Source: JAEUIZ01 sp046155605 (GTDB lineage Bacteria > Planctomycetota > Phycisphaerae > Phycisphaerales > UBA1924). From it: 17,237 bases of DNA. The number at the start of each line of letters is the position of its first letter. The stretch's first letter is position 1. The notes under the pieces are model-generated. The model ran no database searches. It worked only from the letters and a program-made list of their open reading frames with translations, and was not told where the DNA came from. This document shows, piece by piece, positions 6,941-14,862 of this stretch. The stretch is taken from the NCBI GenBank assembly GCA_046155605.1, contig JBJXFQ010000091.1, positions 1 to 17,237 on the forward strand. The letters are read 5' to 3'. The translations under genes were made by a program, and so were the position numbers.

Positions 6941-7819
6941 ATGCTGACCGACGAACTGATGCGCGAGGTTCGGCGATTGCAGGTTCGGACGCGCCGCCGT
7001 GTCGAGGGGCTTTTCGCGGGGCGATATCACTCGGCCTTCAAGGGCCGCGGGATCGAGTTCTCGGAGGTTCGCGAGTATGAGCCGGGGGACGACGTCCGCG
7101 CGATCGATTGGAACGTGACGGCGCGGGCCGGGCGGCCATTCATCAAGCGATTCGTCGAGGAGCGGGAACTCACGGTCGTGCTCGCGGTGGACGTATCGGC
7201 GTCGGAGACCTTCGGCTCGGCGGGACGGCCCAAGCGGAGGCTCGCGGCCGAGGCCGCGGCGGTGATCGCGCTGGCCGCGGCGCGGAACAACGACCGCGTC
7301 GGGCTGCTGCTTTTCAGCGATCACACGGAGTTGTTCGTGCCGCCGCGCAAGGGGCGGACGCACCTGCTGCGGGTGCTGCGTGAGTTGCTGAGTTTTGAGC
7401 CGACGGGGCGCGGGACGGACCTGGCCGGCGCGGCTGCGTTCCTGGGCGGGGTGCTGTCGCGGCACGCGCTGGTGTTTGTCGTCTCGGACTTTCAGGCGGT
7501 GGGATGGGAGACGCGGCTGCGGATCCTGCGGCGGAAGCACGAGGTCATCGCGCTGACGCTCTCGGACCCGCGCGAGCGCTCGCTGCCCGCGGGTAGGCTC
7601 GTCGAGACGATCGACCCGGAGAGCGGGGAGCGTGCGCTCGTCGATTGCGCTTCGAGCTCGACCCGGCGGCGTTTCGAGGAAGCGTGGCGGGAGGCGGACT
7701 CGGCGCTCAAGCAGTCGCTCGATCGCGCGCGGGTGGGCCGCGTCGCCCTGTCGACCGATCGCCCGTTTGTGCCGGATCTGGTGCGCCATTTCTCGGCGAA
7801 GGAGCGCCGGCGCGGATGA
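6941..7819 (+). CDS. DUF58 protein (VWA-like), Bat operon
   Basis: The 292-residue protein carries the DUF58 signature almost in full: FKGRGIEFSEVREYEPGDDVRAIDWNVTARAGRPFIKRF (33-71, cited in part), followed by a VWA-like Rossmann fold with a MIDAS-type D-x-S-x-S (DVSAS, 84-88), a downstream GRGTDLAGA threonine and an Asp in VVSDFQ. No transmembrane segment is visible, so it is probably cytoplasmic or peripheral, as usual for this member of MoxR-DUF58-VWA operons. It is thought to be a MoxR partner; the molecular activity is not established. ATG 6941 has a poor ribosome-binding site (ccggatgaacga upstream), and it lies 18 bases after the inverted-repeat element, so that element may affect its translation. 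It overlaps the next gene by 4 bases (ATGA). Confidence 0.92.
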   Translation: MLTDELMREVRRLQVRTRRRVEGLFAGRYHSAFKGRGIEFSEVREYEPGDDVRAIDWNVTARAGRPFIKRFVEERELTVVLAVDVSASETFGSAGRPKRRLAAEAAAVIALAAARNNDRVGLLLFSDHTELFVPPRKGRTHLLRVLRELLSFEPTGRGTDLAGAAAFLGGVLSRHALVFVVSDFQAVGWETRLRILRRKHEVIALTLSDPRERSLPAGRLVETIDPESGERALVDCASSSTRRRFEEAWREADSALKQSLDRARVGRVALSTDRPFVPDLVRHFSAKERRRG

Positions 7820-8832
7820 ACGGCGATTGGACCATGCCGCCAGCGCTCCAGGCGATCGAGTCTCGCCGGTGCCCGAACGTTGCTTCGGTTTCGTCACCTC
7901 GCGGCGTGGCTTTGTCGCTTCGCTACATCGCTACTTTGCCGCTTCTTGGCCTCGTTGTCGTTCCCGCTCTCGCCATCGACCGTACGACGACCGGCGGGCA
8001 GTTCGCCGTCCGACTCATGACGGAGCGCGATGAGATGACTGTTGCCGATCGGCTTCGGCTTGAAGTTCGCGTTTCGACGCCGCCCGGCGCTCGCGCCGAG
8101 ATCGCCGACCCTGGCCCTCGGCTCGGCGGATTCACGATCGTGTCGCGCGAGCCACTGACGCCCTCGCCGTCAGGCACCGGCGGGCTGACCACGGGCCTCG
8201 TCTTCACGCTCGAGCCGTTCCTCGCGGGCGATTACGAGATTCCCGGCTTCAGCGTCGCGTGTACCGATGCCTCGGGCGCGACCACCATGCTCGTGACCGA
8301 GCCGGTGCTGATCCCAGTTCGCTCGGTTGTCGGCGATGACGAGGCAACGCAGCCCGCGCCAATCCGCGGCATCGTTGAACCGCCCCAGCGCCGCTCGACC
8401 CCATGGCTGTGGATCGCGGTGTCGACGGCCATCGCGACCGCGCTGGGGGGCGCGATCGTGAGCCGCAACCGCAAGCTGCGCAAGGAGGCCGCGCCGCTCG
8501 CCACGGCGCTCGCGCGCCTCGAGCCGCATCGCGCAGTCGCTGCGTCGCTCAATGCCGAGCAGGCGGACACAATCATCGAGGCGCTGCGCGCGGCCCTTCG
8601 CGCGCGCGCTGGCTCGGGCATTGACTCGTTCGATTCGGACGCCATTTTCACGGTCGCGGAGCGGTCGCGCGTGCTGACGGCCACCGAACTCGGCACGCTG
8701 CGCACGCTTCTCGCAGGCTGCGATGCCCTTCGCTTCGGCGGCGAATCCGTCGGGGGCTCCGCGCGTGGAGACGTGACCGCCGCGATCGCCATCTGCAAGG
8801 CACTCTCCCAAACGAGCGGAGGTGCCGCGTGA
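7816..8832 (+). CDS. Short BatD/DUF4381-like membrane protein
   Basis: The 338-residue protein begins at the ATGA overlap with DUF58. A hydrophobic segment (about 36-53, YIATLPLLGLVVVPALA) ends in an A-L-A signal-peptidase-like site and precedes a beta-rich extracytoplasmic domain of about 140 residues (RLRLEVRVSTPPGARAEI, GDYEIPGFSV). This is similar in style to one immunoglobulin-like repeat of BatD. A second membrane helix (about 195-216) is followed by a cytoplasmic helical tail (LRKEAAPLATALARLEP and onward). This layout occupies the position held by DUF4381 or short BatD proteins in other Bat operons. Its role is inferred to be part of the envelope VWA complex. The N-terminal 30 residues before the signal segment are unusual, so a downstream start is possible. 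It overlaps batA by 4 bases. Confidence 0.75.
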   Translation: MNGDWTMPPALQAIESRRCPNVASVSSPRGVALSLRYIATLPLLGLVVVPALAIDRTTTGGQFAVRLMTERDEMTVADRLRLEVRVSTPPGARAEIADPGPRLGGFTIVSREPLTPSPSGTGGLTTGLVFTLEPFLAGDYEIPGFSVACTDASGATTMLVTEPVLIPVRSVVGDDEATQPAPIRGIVEPPQRRSTPWLWIAVSTAIATALGGAIVSRNRKLRKEAAPLATALARLEPHRAVAASLNAEQADTIIEALRAALRARAGSGIDSFDSDAIFTVAERSRVLTATELGTLRTLLAGCDALRFGGESVGGSARGDVTAAIAICKALSQTSGGAA

Positions 8833-9905
8833 ACCACCTCGCGTTTCCGCAGGCGTTGGCGCTGCTGGCGCTGTTGCCGATTGCCGCGTGGGCGCTCGCG
8901 CGTCGCCGCAGGGCGTCAGGGATCAGTTTCTCGGCCGCGCCGCGCGCCGCCGCGTTGCCCCGCTCGTGGCGAGTCCGCGTTCGCTGGCTTCCCAGCGCCA
9001 TGCGCCTCGCGTCGCTCGCGCTGCTGATCGTGGCGATCGCGCGTCCGCAGGAGACCAGCGGCCAGCGAAAGACCAGCACCGAGGGCGTGGCGCTGCAGAT
9101 CGTGATGGACCGTTCGGGCTCGATGCGCGAGCCGATCGAGTACGAGGGTGCCGAGGCCACGAAGTTGGAGGTCGTGCAGCGCGTGCTCGCGGCGTTTGTG
9201 CTGGGCGACGGCAAGGCGCTCAAGGGCCGGCCTGGCGACATGATCGGGCTGATCGCCTTTGCGCGCTTCGCCGACACAATCAGCCCGCTGGCGCGTGTCC
9301 ATCAGCCGCTCGCGGAGGCCGTCAAACAGGTGCAGACTGCGTCAACGCGGGCGGAAGATGGCACGGCGATCGGCGATGCACTCTCGCTCGCTGCCGCGCG
9401 GCTGAGGCGCGCCGAGGAAGAGGTTGCACGTTCGCGTGCCGCGGCCGGCGACTCAAAGGCCAAGCCGGACTTCACGATCAAGAGCAAGGCGATCGTGCTG
9501 CTGACGGATGGGCAGAACAACGCGGGCGAGGCGTCGGTCGAAGAGGCGGCGACGCTCTGCAAGCAATGGGGCATCCGTATCTACGCGATCGGCGTGGGCG
9601 CGGGCGAGCGATTCGCCGTCATGCGCGGGCTCTTCGGTGATCAGCGCGTGCCGGTCGGCAGCGGAATCGACGAGCGGACGCTGACGGCGTCGGCCGAGGC
9701 CACCGGCGGCAAATACTGGCCCGCGGAGGACGGGGAGTCGCTGCGGCAGGCATATGCCGAGATCGACGCGCTCGAGAAGACCCGCATCGACGTGCAGGAG
9801 TTCACGAGTTATCACGAGCGGTTCGTGCCGCTGGCCGCCGCGGCGCTCGGGCTTCTGTTGTTCGAGGCGTTTGTGAGCGCGACGTTCCTGCGGAGGTCGC
9901 CATGA
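8829..9905 (+). CDS. batA: Membrane-anchored VWA protein BatA
   Basis: The 358-residue protein has the BatA layout: two N-terminal membrane helices (about 7-23 and 57-71) joined by a basic loop, a VWA domain, and a C-terminal helix (about 330-352). The MIDAS metal site is complete: DRSGSM (94-99), the threonine in DGTAIGDAL, and the aspartate in LLTDGQNN. A charged insertion (RLRRAEEEVARSRAAAGDSKAKPDF) lies between the last two. The domain would face the periplasm and bind a divalent metal for protein-protein contact. The start is GTG 8829 in a GTGA overlap with the previous stop. It overlaps batB by 4 bases. It is the closest VWA partner candidate for the MoxR protein of this operon. Confidence 0.92.
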   Translation: MNHLAFPQALALLALLPIAAWALARRRRASGISFSAAPRAAALPRSWRVRVRWLPSAMRLASLALLIVAIARPQETSGQRKTSTEGVALQIVMDRSGSMREPIEYEGAEATKLEVVQRVLAAFVLGDGKALKGRPGDMIGLIAFARFADTISPLARVHQPLAEAVKQVQTASTRAEDGTAIGDALSLAAARLRRAEEEVARSRAAAGDSKAKPDFTIKSKAIVLLTDGQNNAGEASVEEAATLCKQWGIRIYAIGVGAGERFAVMRGLFGDQRVPVGSGIDERTLTASAEATGGKYWPAEDGESLRQAYAEIDALEKTRIDVQEFTSYHERFVPLAAAALGLLLFEAFVSATFLRRSP

Positions 9906-10885
9906 GCCTGCCGACCGTGCATTGGGGTGCGCCGATGTGGGCGCACACGCTCTGGGCGGCCGGCGCGGTCTCGCTGGTGCTGGCGTGGATGTGGCGTCGA
10001 CGCGCCGCGGAGGCTCGGCGCTTCGCGGGGCCCGGCGTGCCGCGGATCGCGGCATGGCGACGGTGGACGCGCTCGGTGCTGTTCGTTGGTGCCGCGGCGT
10101 GCATCGCGGTCGCGCTCGCCCGCCCACAGACCGACCCGCGCGAGCGTGAAGTCACCGTGCGCGGGCGTGACGTGGTGTTCCTCATTGACGTCTCTCGCTC
10201 GATGCTCGCGGCCGACCTCGCTCCCAGCCGCCTCGAACGCGCGCGGCTTTGGGTGAAGGACGTGGCCGCCAATCTCAAGGGCGATCGCGTGGGGCTCGTG
10301 GCCTTTGCTGGAGCGAGCGTCGTCGCGTGCCCGCTCACGCTCGACTATGGCTTCTTCACGCTGGCGCTCGACGAACTCTCGCCGCGGAGCGTGCCTCGGG
10401 GCGGCTCGCTGATCGGCGACGCGATCCGCAAGACGCTGACGCAGGTCTTTGATCCAGCCGCACGCTATCGCGACATCATCCTGATCACGGACGGTGAGGA
10501 TCAGGAGAGTTTCCCGGTCGAGGCGGCGGACGAGGCCGGGAAGCAGGGCGTCCGCATCATCGCAATCGGCGTGGGGAGCGAGGCGGGCGCGACGGTGCCC
10601 GCGGAAGGCGGGGGCGCGACACGGGAGGGCGGCGCGGAGGTGCGATCGCGGCTTGAATCCGGCACGCTCGCCAAGGTCGCGGCGGCCACGCCCGGCGGCG
10701 TCTACTTCAATGTCGGGACTGGGACGATCGATTTGGAGCGCGTCTACGCCGATCTCGTTGCCGCGTCAGAGAAGGCGGAGATCAAGGGCTCCGCGGCCGT
10801 CGAATACGCGGAACGATTCCCTGTGTTGCTCGCGCTGGCCTTGGCGTGCCTATTCCTGGAGGGATTCATCCGTGACCGCACATGA
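9902..10885 (+). CDS. batB: Membrane-anchored VWA protein BatB
   Basis: The 327-residue protein has the same layout as BatA: membrane helices at about 14-31 and 58-73, a VWA domain, and a C-terminal helix (about 305-322). MIDAS motif DVSRSM (96-101) is followed by the family-typical LAADLAPSRLERA. The second MIDAS position, usually a Thr in 'GGT', is Ser here (PRGGSLIGDAI), a conservative change that should still coordinate metal. LITDGEDQ supplies the aspartate. A Gly/Glu-rich insertion (PAEGGGATREGGAEV) sits in the last third. The start is ATG 9902 in an ATGA overlap with batA. Its 3' end contains the ribosome-binding site and start codon of batC, so the two are translationally linked. Confidence 0.92.
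   Translation: MSLPTVHWGAPMWAHTLWAAGAVSLVLAWMWRRRAAEARRFAGPGVPRIAAWRRWTRSVLFVGAAACIAVALARPQTDPREREVTVRGRDVVFLIDVSRSMLAADLAPSRLERARLWVKDVAANLKGDRVGLVAFAGASVVACPLTLDYGFFTLALDELSPRSVPRGGSLIGDAIRKTLTQVFDPAARYRDIILITDGEDQESFPVEAADEAGKQGVRIIAIGVGSEAGATVPAEGGGATREGGAEVRSRLESGTLAKVAAATPGGVYFNVGTGTIDLERVYADLVAASEKAEIKGSAAVEYAERFPVLLALALACLFLEGFIRDRT
10858..10863 (+). promoter_or_regulatory. Ribosome-binding site that fixes the batC start
   Basis: GGAGGG lies inside the end of batB, 8 bases before GTG 10872. It is one of the best Shine-Dalgarno matches in the operon and decides for the GTG start. The nearby ATG at 10882 is in the wrong frame and opens no long product. Confidence 0.7.
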
Positions 10886-12023
10886 GCCTGATCACAGGCT
10901 GCGCCGGATCATCGCGGTCGTTGCCGTGCTTCTCGCAGCGTCTGCGTTGGCCCAACCCGCCAGGATGATCCGCGAGGGCAACGCGCTCTTTGCGGCGAGC
11001 AAGCACGCCGAAGCCGCCGAGGCGTTCTCGCGTGCAGCGGCAGCCGATCCGAACCGCGCCGAGGCCGTGTTCAACCATGCGTGCGCGCTGCTCGCCGATC
11101 AGAAGCCCGCCGAGGCCATCGCGCGGTTTCGGGACGCCGACCGGCTGGCTCGTGATCCGAAACTCTCGGCACGAGCCCGGTACAACCTCGGCCGCGCACT
11201 CTTTGATCTGGCACAGGCCGACAAGCAGCCGAGTGAAGCGACGATTGAGAGGCTGGCCGAGTCCGCCGCGGCGTTTCGGTCCGTGCTTGATGCAGATCCC
11301 GCGGACCCCGACGCGGCCAAGGCCGTCGAGATCGCGCGCCGCGCGATGAGAAAAGCCCAGGACACGCGTGAGCAGGCCAAGCAACAGCAGGAACAACAGC
11401 AACAGCAACAGCAGCAGGAGCGGCGGGCGGACAACCTGGAGCACCTCGCCAACGAGCAGCAGAAGCAAGCGGACCAGAGCGAACAAGCAGCCGGGAAGCC
11501 AGACACGACGGAGCAGCGGCAGCAGAACGAGGCGCTCAACAAGCAGCAGCAGGACCTGAGCAAGCAGACCGAACAGGCCCACGAGCAGGAGCGGCAGCAA
11601 GAGGACAAGCAGGAGGCCACGACGCTCGATGAGGCGCGCACCGAACAGCAGGCCGCCGAGAAGGCGTTGAAGCAGAACGACCCCAAGTCAGCGGCTGAGC
11701 ACCAGCAGAAGGCAGCCGAATGGCTGCGCGAGGCGGCGCGGGAAGCACGCGAGAAGGCACGGGAATCGCGCGAGCAGCAGCAAAGAGAACAGCAGCAGGC
11801 CGACAAGGACGGCCGGCCGCAGAATCAGCCGGCCAGGGAACAGCACGCGAGCGAGAAGGAGAAGCAGGAGCGCGCGCAGGCCGAACAGGTGAAAGACCGT
11901 CAGAGGCCCAACTACGACCAGAAAGCCTCCGCCCTCCTCGACCGTGAGAAGCAGCAGCGCGAGCAGCGGCAGGCTGTGCGAGCCGTGCGAGGCACGCGCG
12001 AACCCGTCGCGAAGGATTGGTAG
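10872..12023 (+). CDS. batC: TPR and glutamine-rich coiled-coil protein BatC
   Basis: The 383-residue product starts at GTG 10872, overlapping batB by 14 bases, because the frame then opens with a signal peptide (RRIIAVVAVLLAASALAQ, 11-28). TPR repeats follow (about 31-165: EGNALFAASKHAEAAEAFSRA, EAVFNHACALLADQKPAEA, ARYNLGRALFDLAQ). The rest (about 165-370) is a highly charged, Gln/Glu/Lys/Arg-rich helix, probably a long coiled coil. The C-terminus ends VAKDW, echoing the K-D-W ending I know from BatC-type proteins. TPR proteins of Bat operons are thought to scaffold the VWA proteins in the periplasm. Alternative longer reading frames upstream lie within batB and are shadows. Confidence 0.88.
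   Translation: MTAHEPDHRLRRIIAVVAVLLAASALAQPARMIREGNALFAASKHAEAAEAFSRAAAADPNRAEAVFNHACALLADQKPAEAIARFRDADRLARDPKLSARARYNLGRALFDLAQADKQPSEATIERLAESAAAFRSVLDADPADPDAAKAVEIARRAMRKAQDTREQAKQQQEQQQQQQQQERRADNLEHLANEQQKQADQSEQAAGKPDTTEQRQQNEALNKQQQDLSKQTEQAHEQERQQEDKQEATTLDEARTEQQAAEKALKQNDPKSAAEHQQKAAEWLREAAREAREKARESREQQQREQQQADKDGRPQNQPAREQHASEKEKQERAQAEQVKDRQRPNYDQKASALLDREKQQREQRQAVRAVRGTREPVAKDW
11382..11417 (+). repeat. CAG/CAA trinucleotide run (polyglutamine) in batC
   Basis: Twelve codons, eleven CAA or CAG plus one GAA, encode QQQEQQQQQQQQ at residues 171-182, at the junction between the TPR domain and the coiled coil. Mixed CAA/CAG codons reduce slippage, yet such runs can still vary in length between strains. 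Confidence 0.85.
12012..12016 (+). promoter_or_regulatory. Ribosome-binding site for batD
   Basis: AAGGA inside the last codons of batC lies 9 bases before ATG 12026. It supports that ATG over the in-frame TTG 12017, which would leave no spacing from the motif. Confidence 0.5.
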
Positions 12024-12025
12024 TC

Positions 12026-13999
12026 ATGTTGACATCGTTCATAGCACTCTTGGCGGGCGCGGATCGGCTCCACCGGCACCTCGTCTACGCCCGCCGCGCC
12101 TTCCCCATCTTCGGCATTCTCTTGCGTGCCGTCGCTGCGCCGGCGCTTGGCCTGCGCACGATTCCGCCAAGCCTTCTCGTCGCTTTGCTGTTGGTTCTCC
12201 TCACGTCTCCCGCCCTTGCGCAGAACGTCTCCGTGTCCGCGCAACTCTCGACTAGCCGGGCCTATGTCGGCGATTCCGTGACCCTGCAACTCTCCGTCGC
12301 CGGCGCGTCCGAGGCGCTCGCCCCGGACCTCTCAACGCTCGACGGCCTGCGCGCCGAGTACGTCGGCAGCCAAAGATTCTCCAGCCAAGGCATTTCCATC
12401 GGCAATGGCCCACGAACTCAGAACTCCGCGCGATCTTATATCATGCAATATCGCCTCACGCCGACTCGTGCGGGCACCCTCACCATTCCCCCCATCGCCG
12501 TCACGGTCGGCGGAACGTCGTACTCGACGCAAGCCCTCACGCTCACCGCACTCGAGCCCGGCGACAGCGACGACTTCTCGCTCAAGATCGGCCTCGACAA
12601 GCCCTCCGCCTATGTCGGCGAGCCCGTGAAACTCACGCTCACGTGGTATCTCGGCAAGAACGCCCGTGGCCCGCAACTCAATGGCCCGGACGGCGGCGAC
12701 GAGTTCGACATCTTCCCGGGCCCAGATCCACGACCGCCCGGCACCGCCCAGGACGACCAGCGATTCACGGCGATCAACTTCCTTGGAGGCCAGGTCATCG
12801 CGCGCATCGGGGCCGGCACGATGAACGGCCAGCGCGTCACCACCGTCACCGTTGAGCGCATCATCATCCCGCGCCGCGCCGGCAGTCTCGTGATCGGGCC
12901 GTACACCGTCGCCTTCGATGCCGTGACGGGGCAGCGCGCTCCGACGTTCTTTGACTCGCCGTTTGATGATCGATCGATCACGGAGCGAACCGTCATCGCT
13001 TCGAACACGATAAGCCTCGATGTCGCCGAACTGCCCACCGAAGGCCGCCCCGACAACTTTGAGAACCTCGTCGGCGTGTTCGGCCTCGCCGCGTCGGCCG
13101 GCGCGACCGAGGCAAGCGTGGGCGACCCGATTGCGCTCACGCTCCGCATCACCGGGCCGGAGCCGCTCGACCGTGTGAAGCCGCCCGACCTTGAGCGTCA
13201 GGCCGCGTTCGACGACTTCAAACTCTCGCCCGAGGGCTGGCAGCCGGAGAAGGAATCTCCCCCGGGAGAGCGCACCTTTACCACCACGATTCGCGCGCGG
13301 CATGACCGCGTCACACAGGTGCCGCCGATCGCGTTGCCGTACTTTGACACCGTGGCAGGCGCGTATTCCATCGCAACCTCAAAGGCGCTGCCGCTCACGG
13401 TGCGCGCTTCGCGCGAGGTGACGACGGCCGATGCCGTGGGCGCGGTGCCCGCCGCTCCGATCTCGGCAGCACAGGCGACGATCACGAGCCTCGCGCCCGG
13501 CATCCGCGCCAACTACGAGGGCACGGGCGTGATCCGCGGCGACCAGACGCACATACTCGCGATGCTCCGCGAGCCCGCGTGGCTCGCGATCGTCGTTGGC
13601 CCGCCCGTGCTCTGCGCCGGCATCGCGATCGCTCGTTGGCGCGCTCCGGAGACACCTGCCCGGCGACGCGCCCGCGCGCTCGCCCACGCCTGCCGATCGC
13701 TGCGACGCGGCGGAGAGCCGGCGCGAATCGCGGCAGCCCTCCGCGGCTATGTCGCGGTCGTCGCGGGCATTCGCCCCGAGGCTGTCACCTCCGCCGACAT
13801 CCGCCGGCTTGTTCCCACCGCGGTGCCGAGCGGCTCTGTCAGGGGCTCCTCTGCCGACACGAGCGCCTCGCGCACCGAGGCCATCCTGTTCGCGTGCGAG
13901 CGCAGCGGCTTTGCGTCGGACGGTCCGCCACCGAACGCGGATGAGGCGCTCGGCGCGCTCCGAGCACTCGATGCCTCGCTCCGGGGGAGGACGGCATGA
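12026..13999 (+). CDS. batD: Large Bat operon membrane protein BatD
   Basis: The 657-residue protein has a signal segment (about 48-65, SLLVALLLVLLTSPALA-Q). Several beta-sandwich repeats follow, recognisable by the recurring phrases 'SRAYVGDSVTLQLSV', 'PSAYVGEPVKLTLTW' and 'TEASVGDPIALTLRI', each at the start of a repeat. A membrane helix (about 518-537, WLAIVVGPPVLCAGIAIARW) and a cytoplasmic helical tail come next. This is the BatD architecture and length. It presumably forms a periplasmic partner of BatA/BatB. The 45 residues before the signal segment are unusually long; an in-frame TTG at 12122 would give a more standard signal peptide, so the start is uncertain. It begins 2 bases after the batC stop and overlaps batE by 4 bases. 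Confidence 0.9.
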   Translation: MLTSFIALLAGADRLHRHLVYARRAFPIFGILLRAVAAPALGLRTIPPSLLVALLLVLLTSPALAQNVSVSAQLSTSRAYVGDSVTLQLSVAGASEALAPDLSTLDGLRAEYVGSQRFSSQGISIGNGPRTQNSARSYIMQYRLTPTRAGTLTIPPIAVTVGGTSYSTQALTLTALEPGDSDDFSLKIGLDKPSAYVGEPVKLTLTWYLGKNARGPQLNGPDGGDEFDIFPGPDPRPPGTAQDDQRFTAINFLGGQVIARIGAGTMNGQRVTTVTVERIIIPRRAGSLVIGPYTVAFDAVTGQRAPTFFDSPFDDRSITERTVIASNTISLDVAELPTEGRPDNFENLVGVFGLAASAGATEASVGDPIALTLRITGPEPLDRVKPPDLERQAAFDDFKLSPEGWQPEKESPPGERTFTTTIRARHDRVTQVPPIALPYFDTVAGAYSIATSKALPLTVRASREVTTADAVGAVPAAPISAAQATITSLAPGIRANYEGTGVIRGDQTHILAMLREPAWLAIVVGPPVLCAGIAIARWRAPETPARRRARALAHACRSLRRGGEPARIAAALRGYVAVVAGIRPEAVTSADIRRLVPTAVPSGSVRGSSADTSASRTEAILFACERSGFASDGPPPNADEALGALRALDASLRGRTA

Positions 14000-14808
14000 G
14001 ATCGCTTGGTTGTTTCGTCGCCTCGTCGCTCTTGCTGTCCTTCCTCTTTGCCACGCGCGCATTGGCCGCGGACCCCGGCCCGATGCATCGGCTGGGCCTT
14101 GATCGCTTCGAGCAGGCGCTCTCCCTGGCCAGATCGGACCCGCCGCGGGCGCAATCGCTCTTTCGCGAAGCCGCCGTGCTCTGGCGAACCGTGGCGCACG
14201 ATCACGGGGTCCGCTTGTCGCGGCTCGAAGCGAACATCGGCAACGCCTTCGCGCTGGCGCAGGACGACGCGCGCGCCATTGCCTCCTACCGCCGCGCGCT
14301 GCGACTCGATCCGGCTGACCGCACCGCTGCGGCCGGGCTCAAGGCCATGCTTGCCCGCGCCGGCATTTCTGAGTCCGATGCGCGCGCGTCGCGGCTTGAG
14401 CAAGCGCTCCTCTGGATTGCCGTGCAACAGCGCCGATGGCTGCTCTGGGGATTTGCGGCGTGCCACGCCTTGGGCTGGTCGATCGTCGCGGCTCGGCTGG
14501 CCGGCGCTACATGGCCCACGAGGAGGCTCGCTGTCACGTTCGTCTTCGTCTCCGTCACGCTCGTTGCTCCCATCGTCGTTCACGATGTGGTGCTTGACGA
14601 CCGCGGCGAGGCCGTCATCGTCGCGCCCGGCACGATCGCCCGCCAAGGCCCCAGCGATGGGGCGTATGAGCCGGCGTTCAAGGAACCGCTGCCCGCGGGG
14701 CTGACGGTGCAGGTGCGGGAGCGGCGCGGCGCGTGGTCGCGCGTGGCGCTGCCGGATGGGCGCGGCGCGTGGCTGCCGGAAGCCTCGCTCGAGACGATCT
14801 CGCCGTGA
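13996..14808 (+). CDS. batE: TPR and SH3-like membrane protein BatE
   Basis: The 270-residue protein has a signal peptide (1-25, SSLLLSFLFATRALAA) and a TPR region (28-118) with a clear unit SRLEANIGNAFALAQDDARA, then ASYRRALRLDPADR. Two membrane helices (about 149-168 and 177-194) follow, then a bacterial SH3-like domain (about 202-270: VIVAPGTIARQGPS, PAGLTVQVRERRGAW, GRGAWLPEASLETI). TPR plus SH3 at the operon end is the BatE plan. The SH3 part should lie outside the membrane and may contact cell-wall peptides or partners. It starts in an ATGA overlap with batD, and no strong terminator is visible in the 54 bases that follow. Confidence 0.88.
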   Translation: MRSLGCFVASSLLLSFLFATRALAADPGPMHRLGLDRFEQALSLARSDPPRAQSLFREAAVLWRTVAHDHGVRLSRLEANIGNAFALAQDDARAIASYRRALRLDPADRTAAAGLKAMLARAGISESDARASRLEQALLWIAVQQRRWLLWGFAACHALGWSIVAARLAGATWPTRRLAVTFVFVSVTLVAPIVVHDVVLDDRGEAVIVAPGTIARQGPSDGAYEPAFKEPLPAGLTVQVRERRGAWSRVALPDGRGAWLPEASLETISP

Positions 14809-14862
14809 GCGCGTCGATCGCGGTGACGGATTGATCGCACACGCCGCGGCCCTCACCTCGAT

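Noticed and set aside
7645..7815. Longer N-terminus for the short BatD-like protein
   Set aside because: It would overlap the DUF58 gene by 175 bases; the ATGA overlap at 7816 fits the operon pattern.
10494..10871. Longer N-terminus for BatC within batB
   Set aside because: Arg/Ser-rich out-of-frame reading of the VWA domain; the signal peptide and Shine-Dalgarno sequence place the start at GTG 10872.
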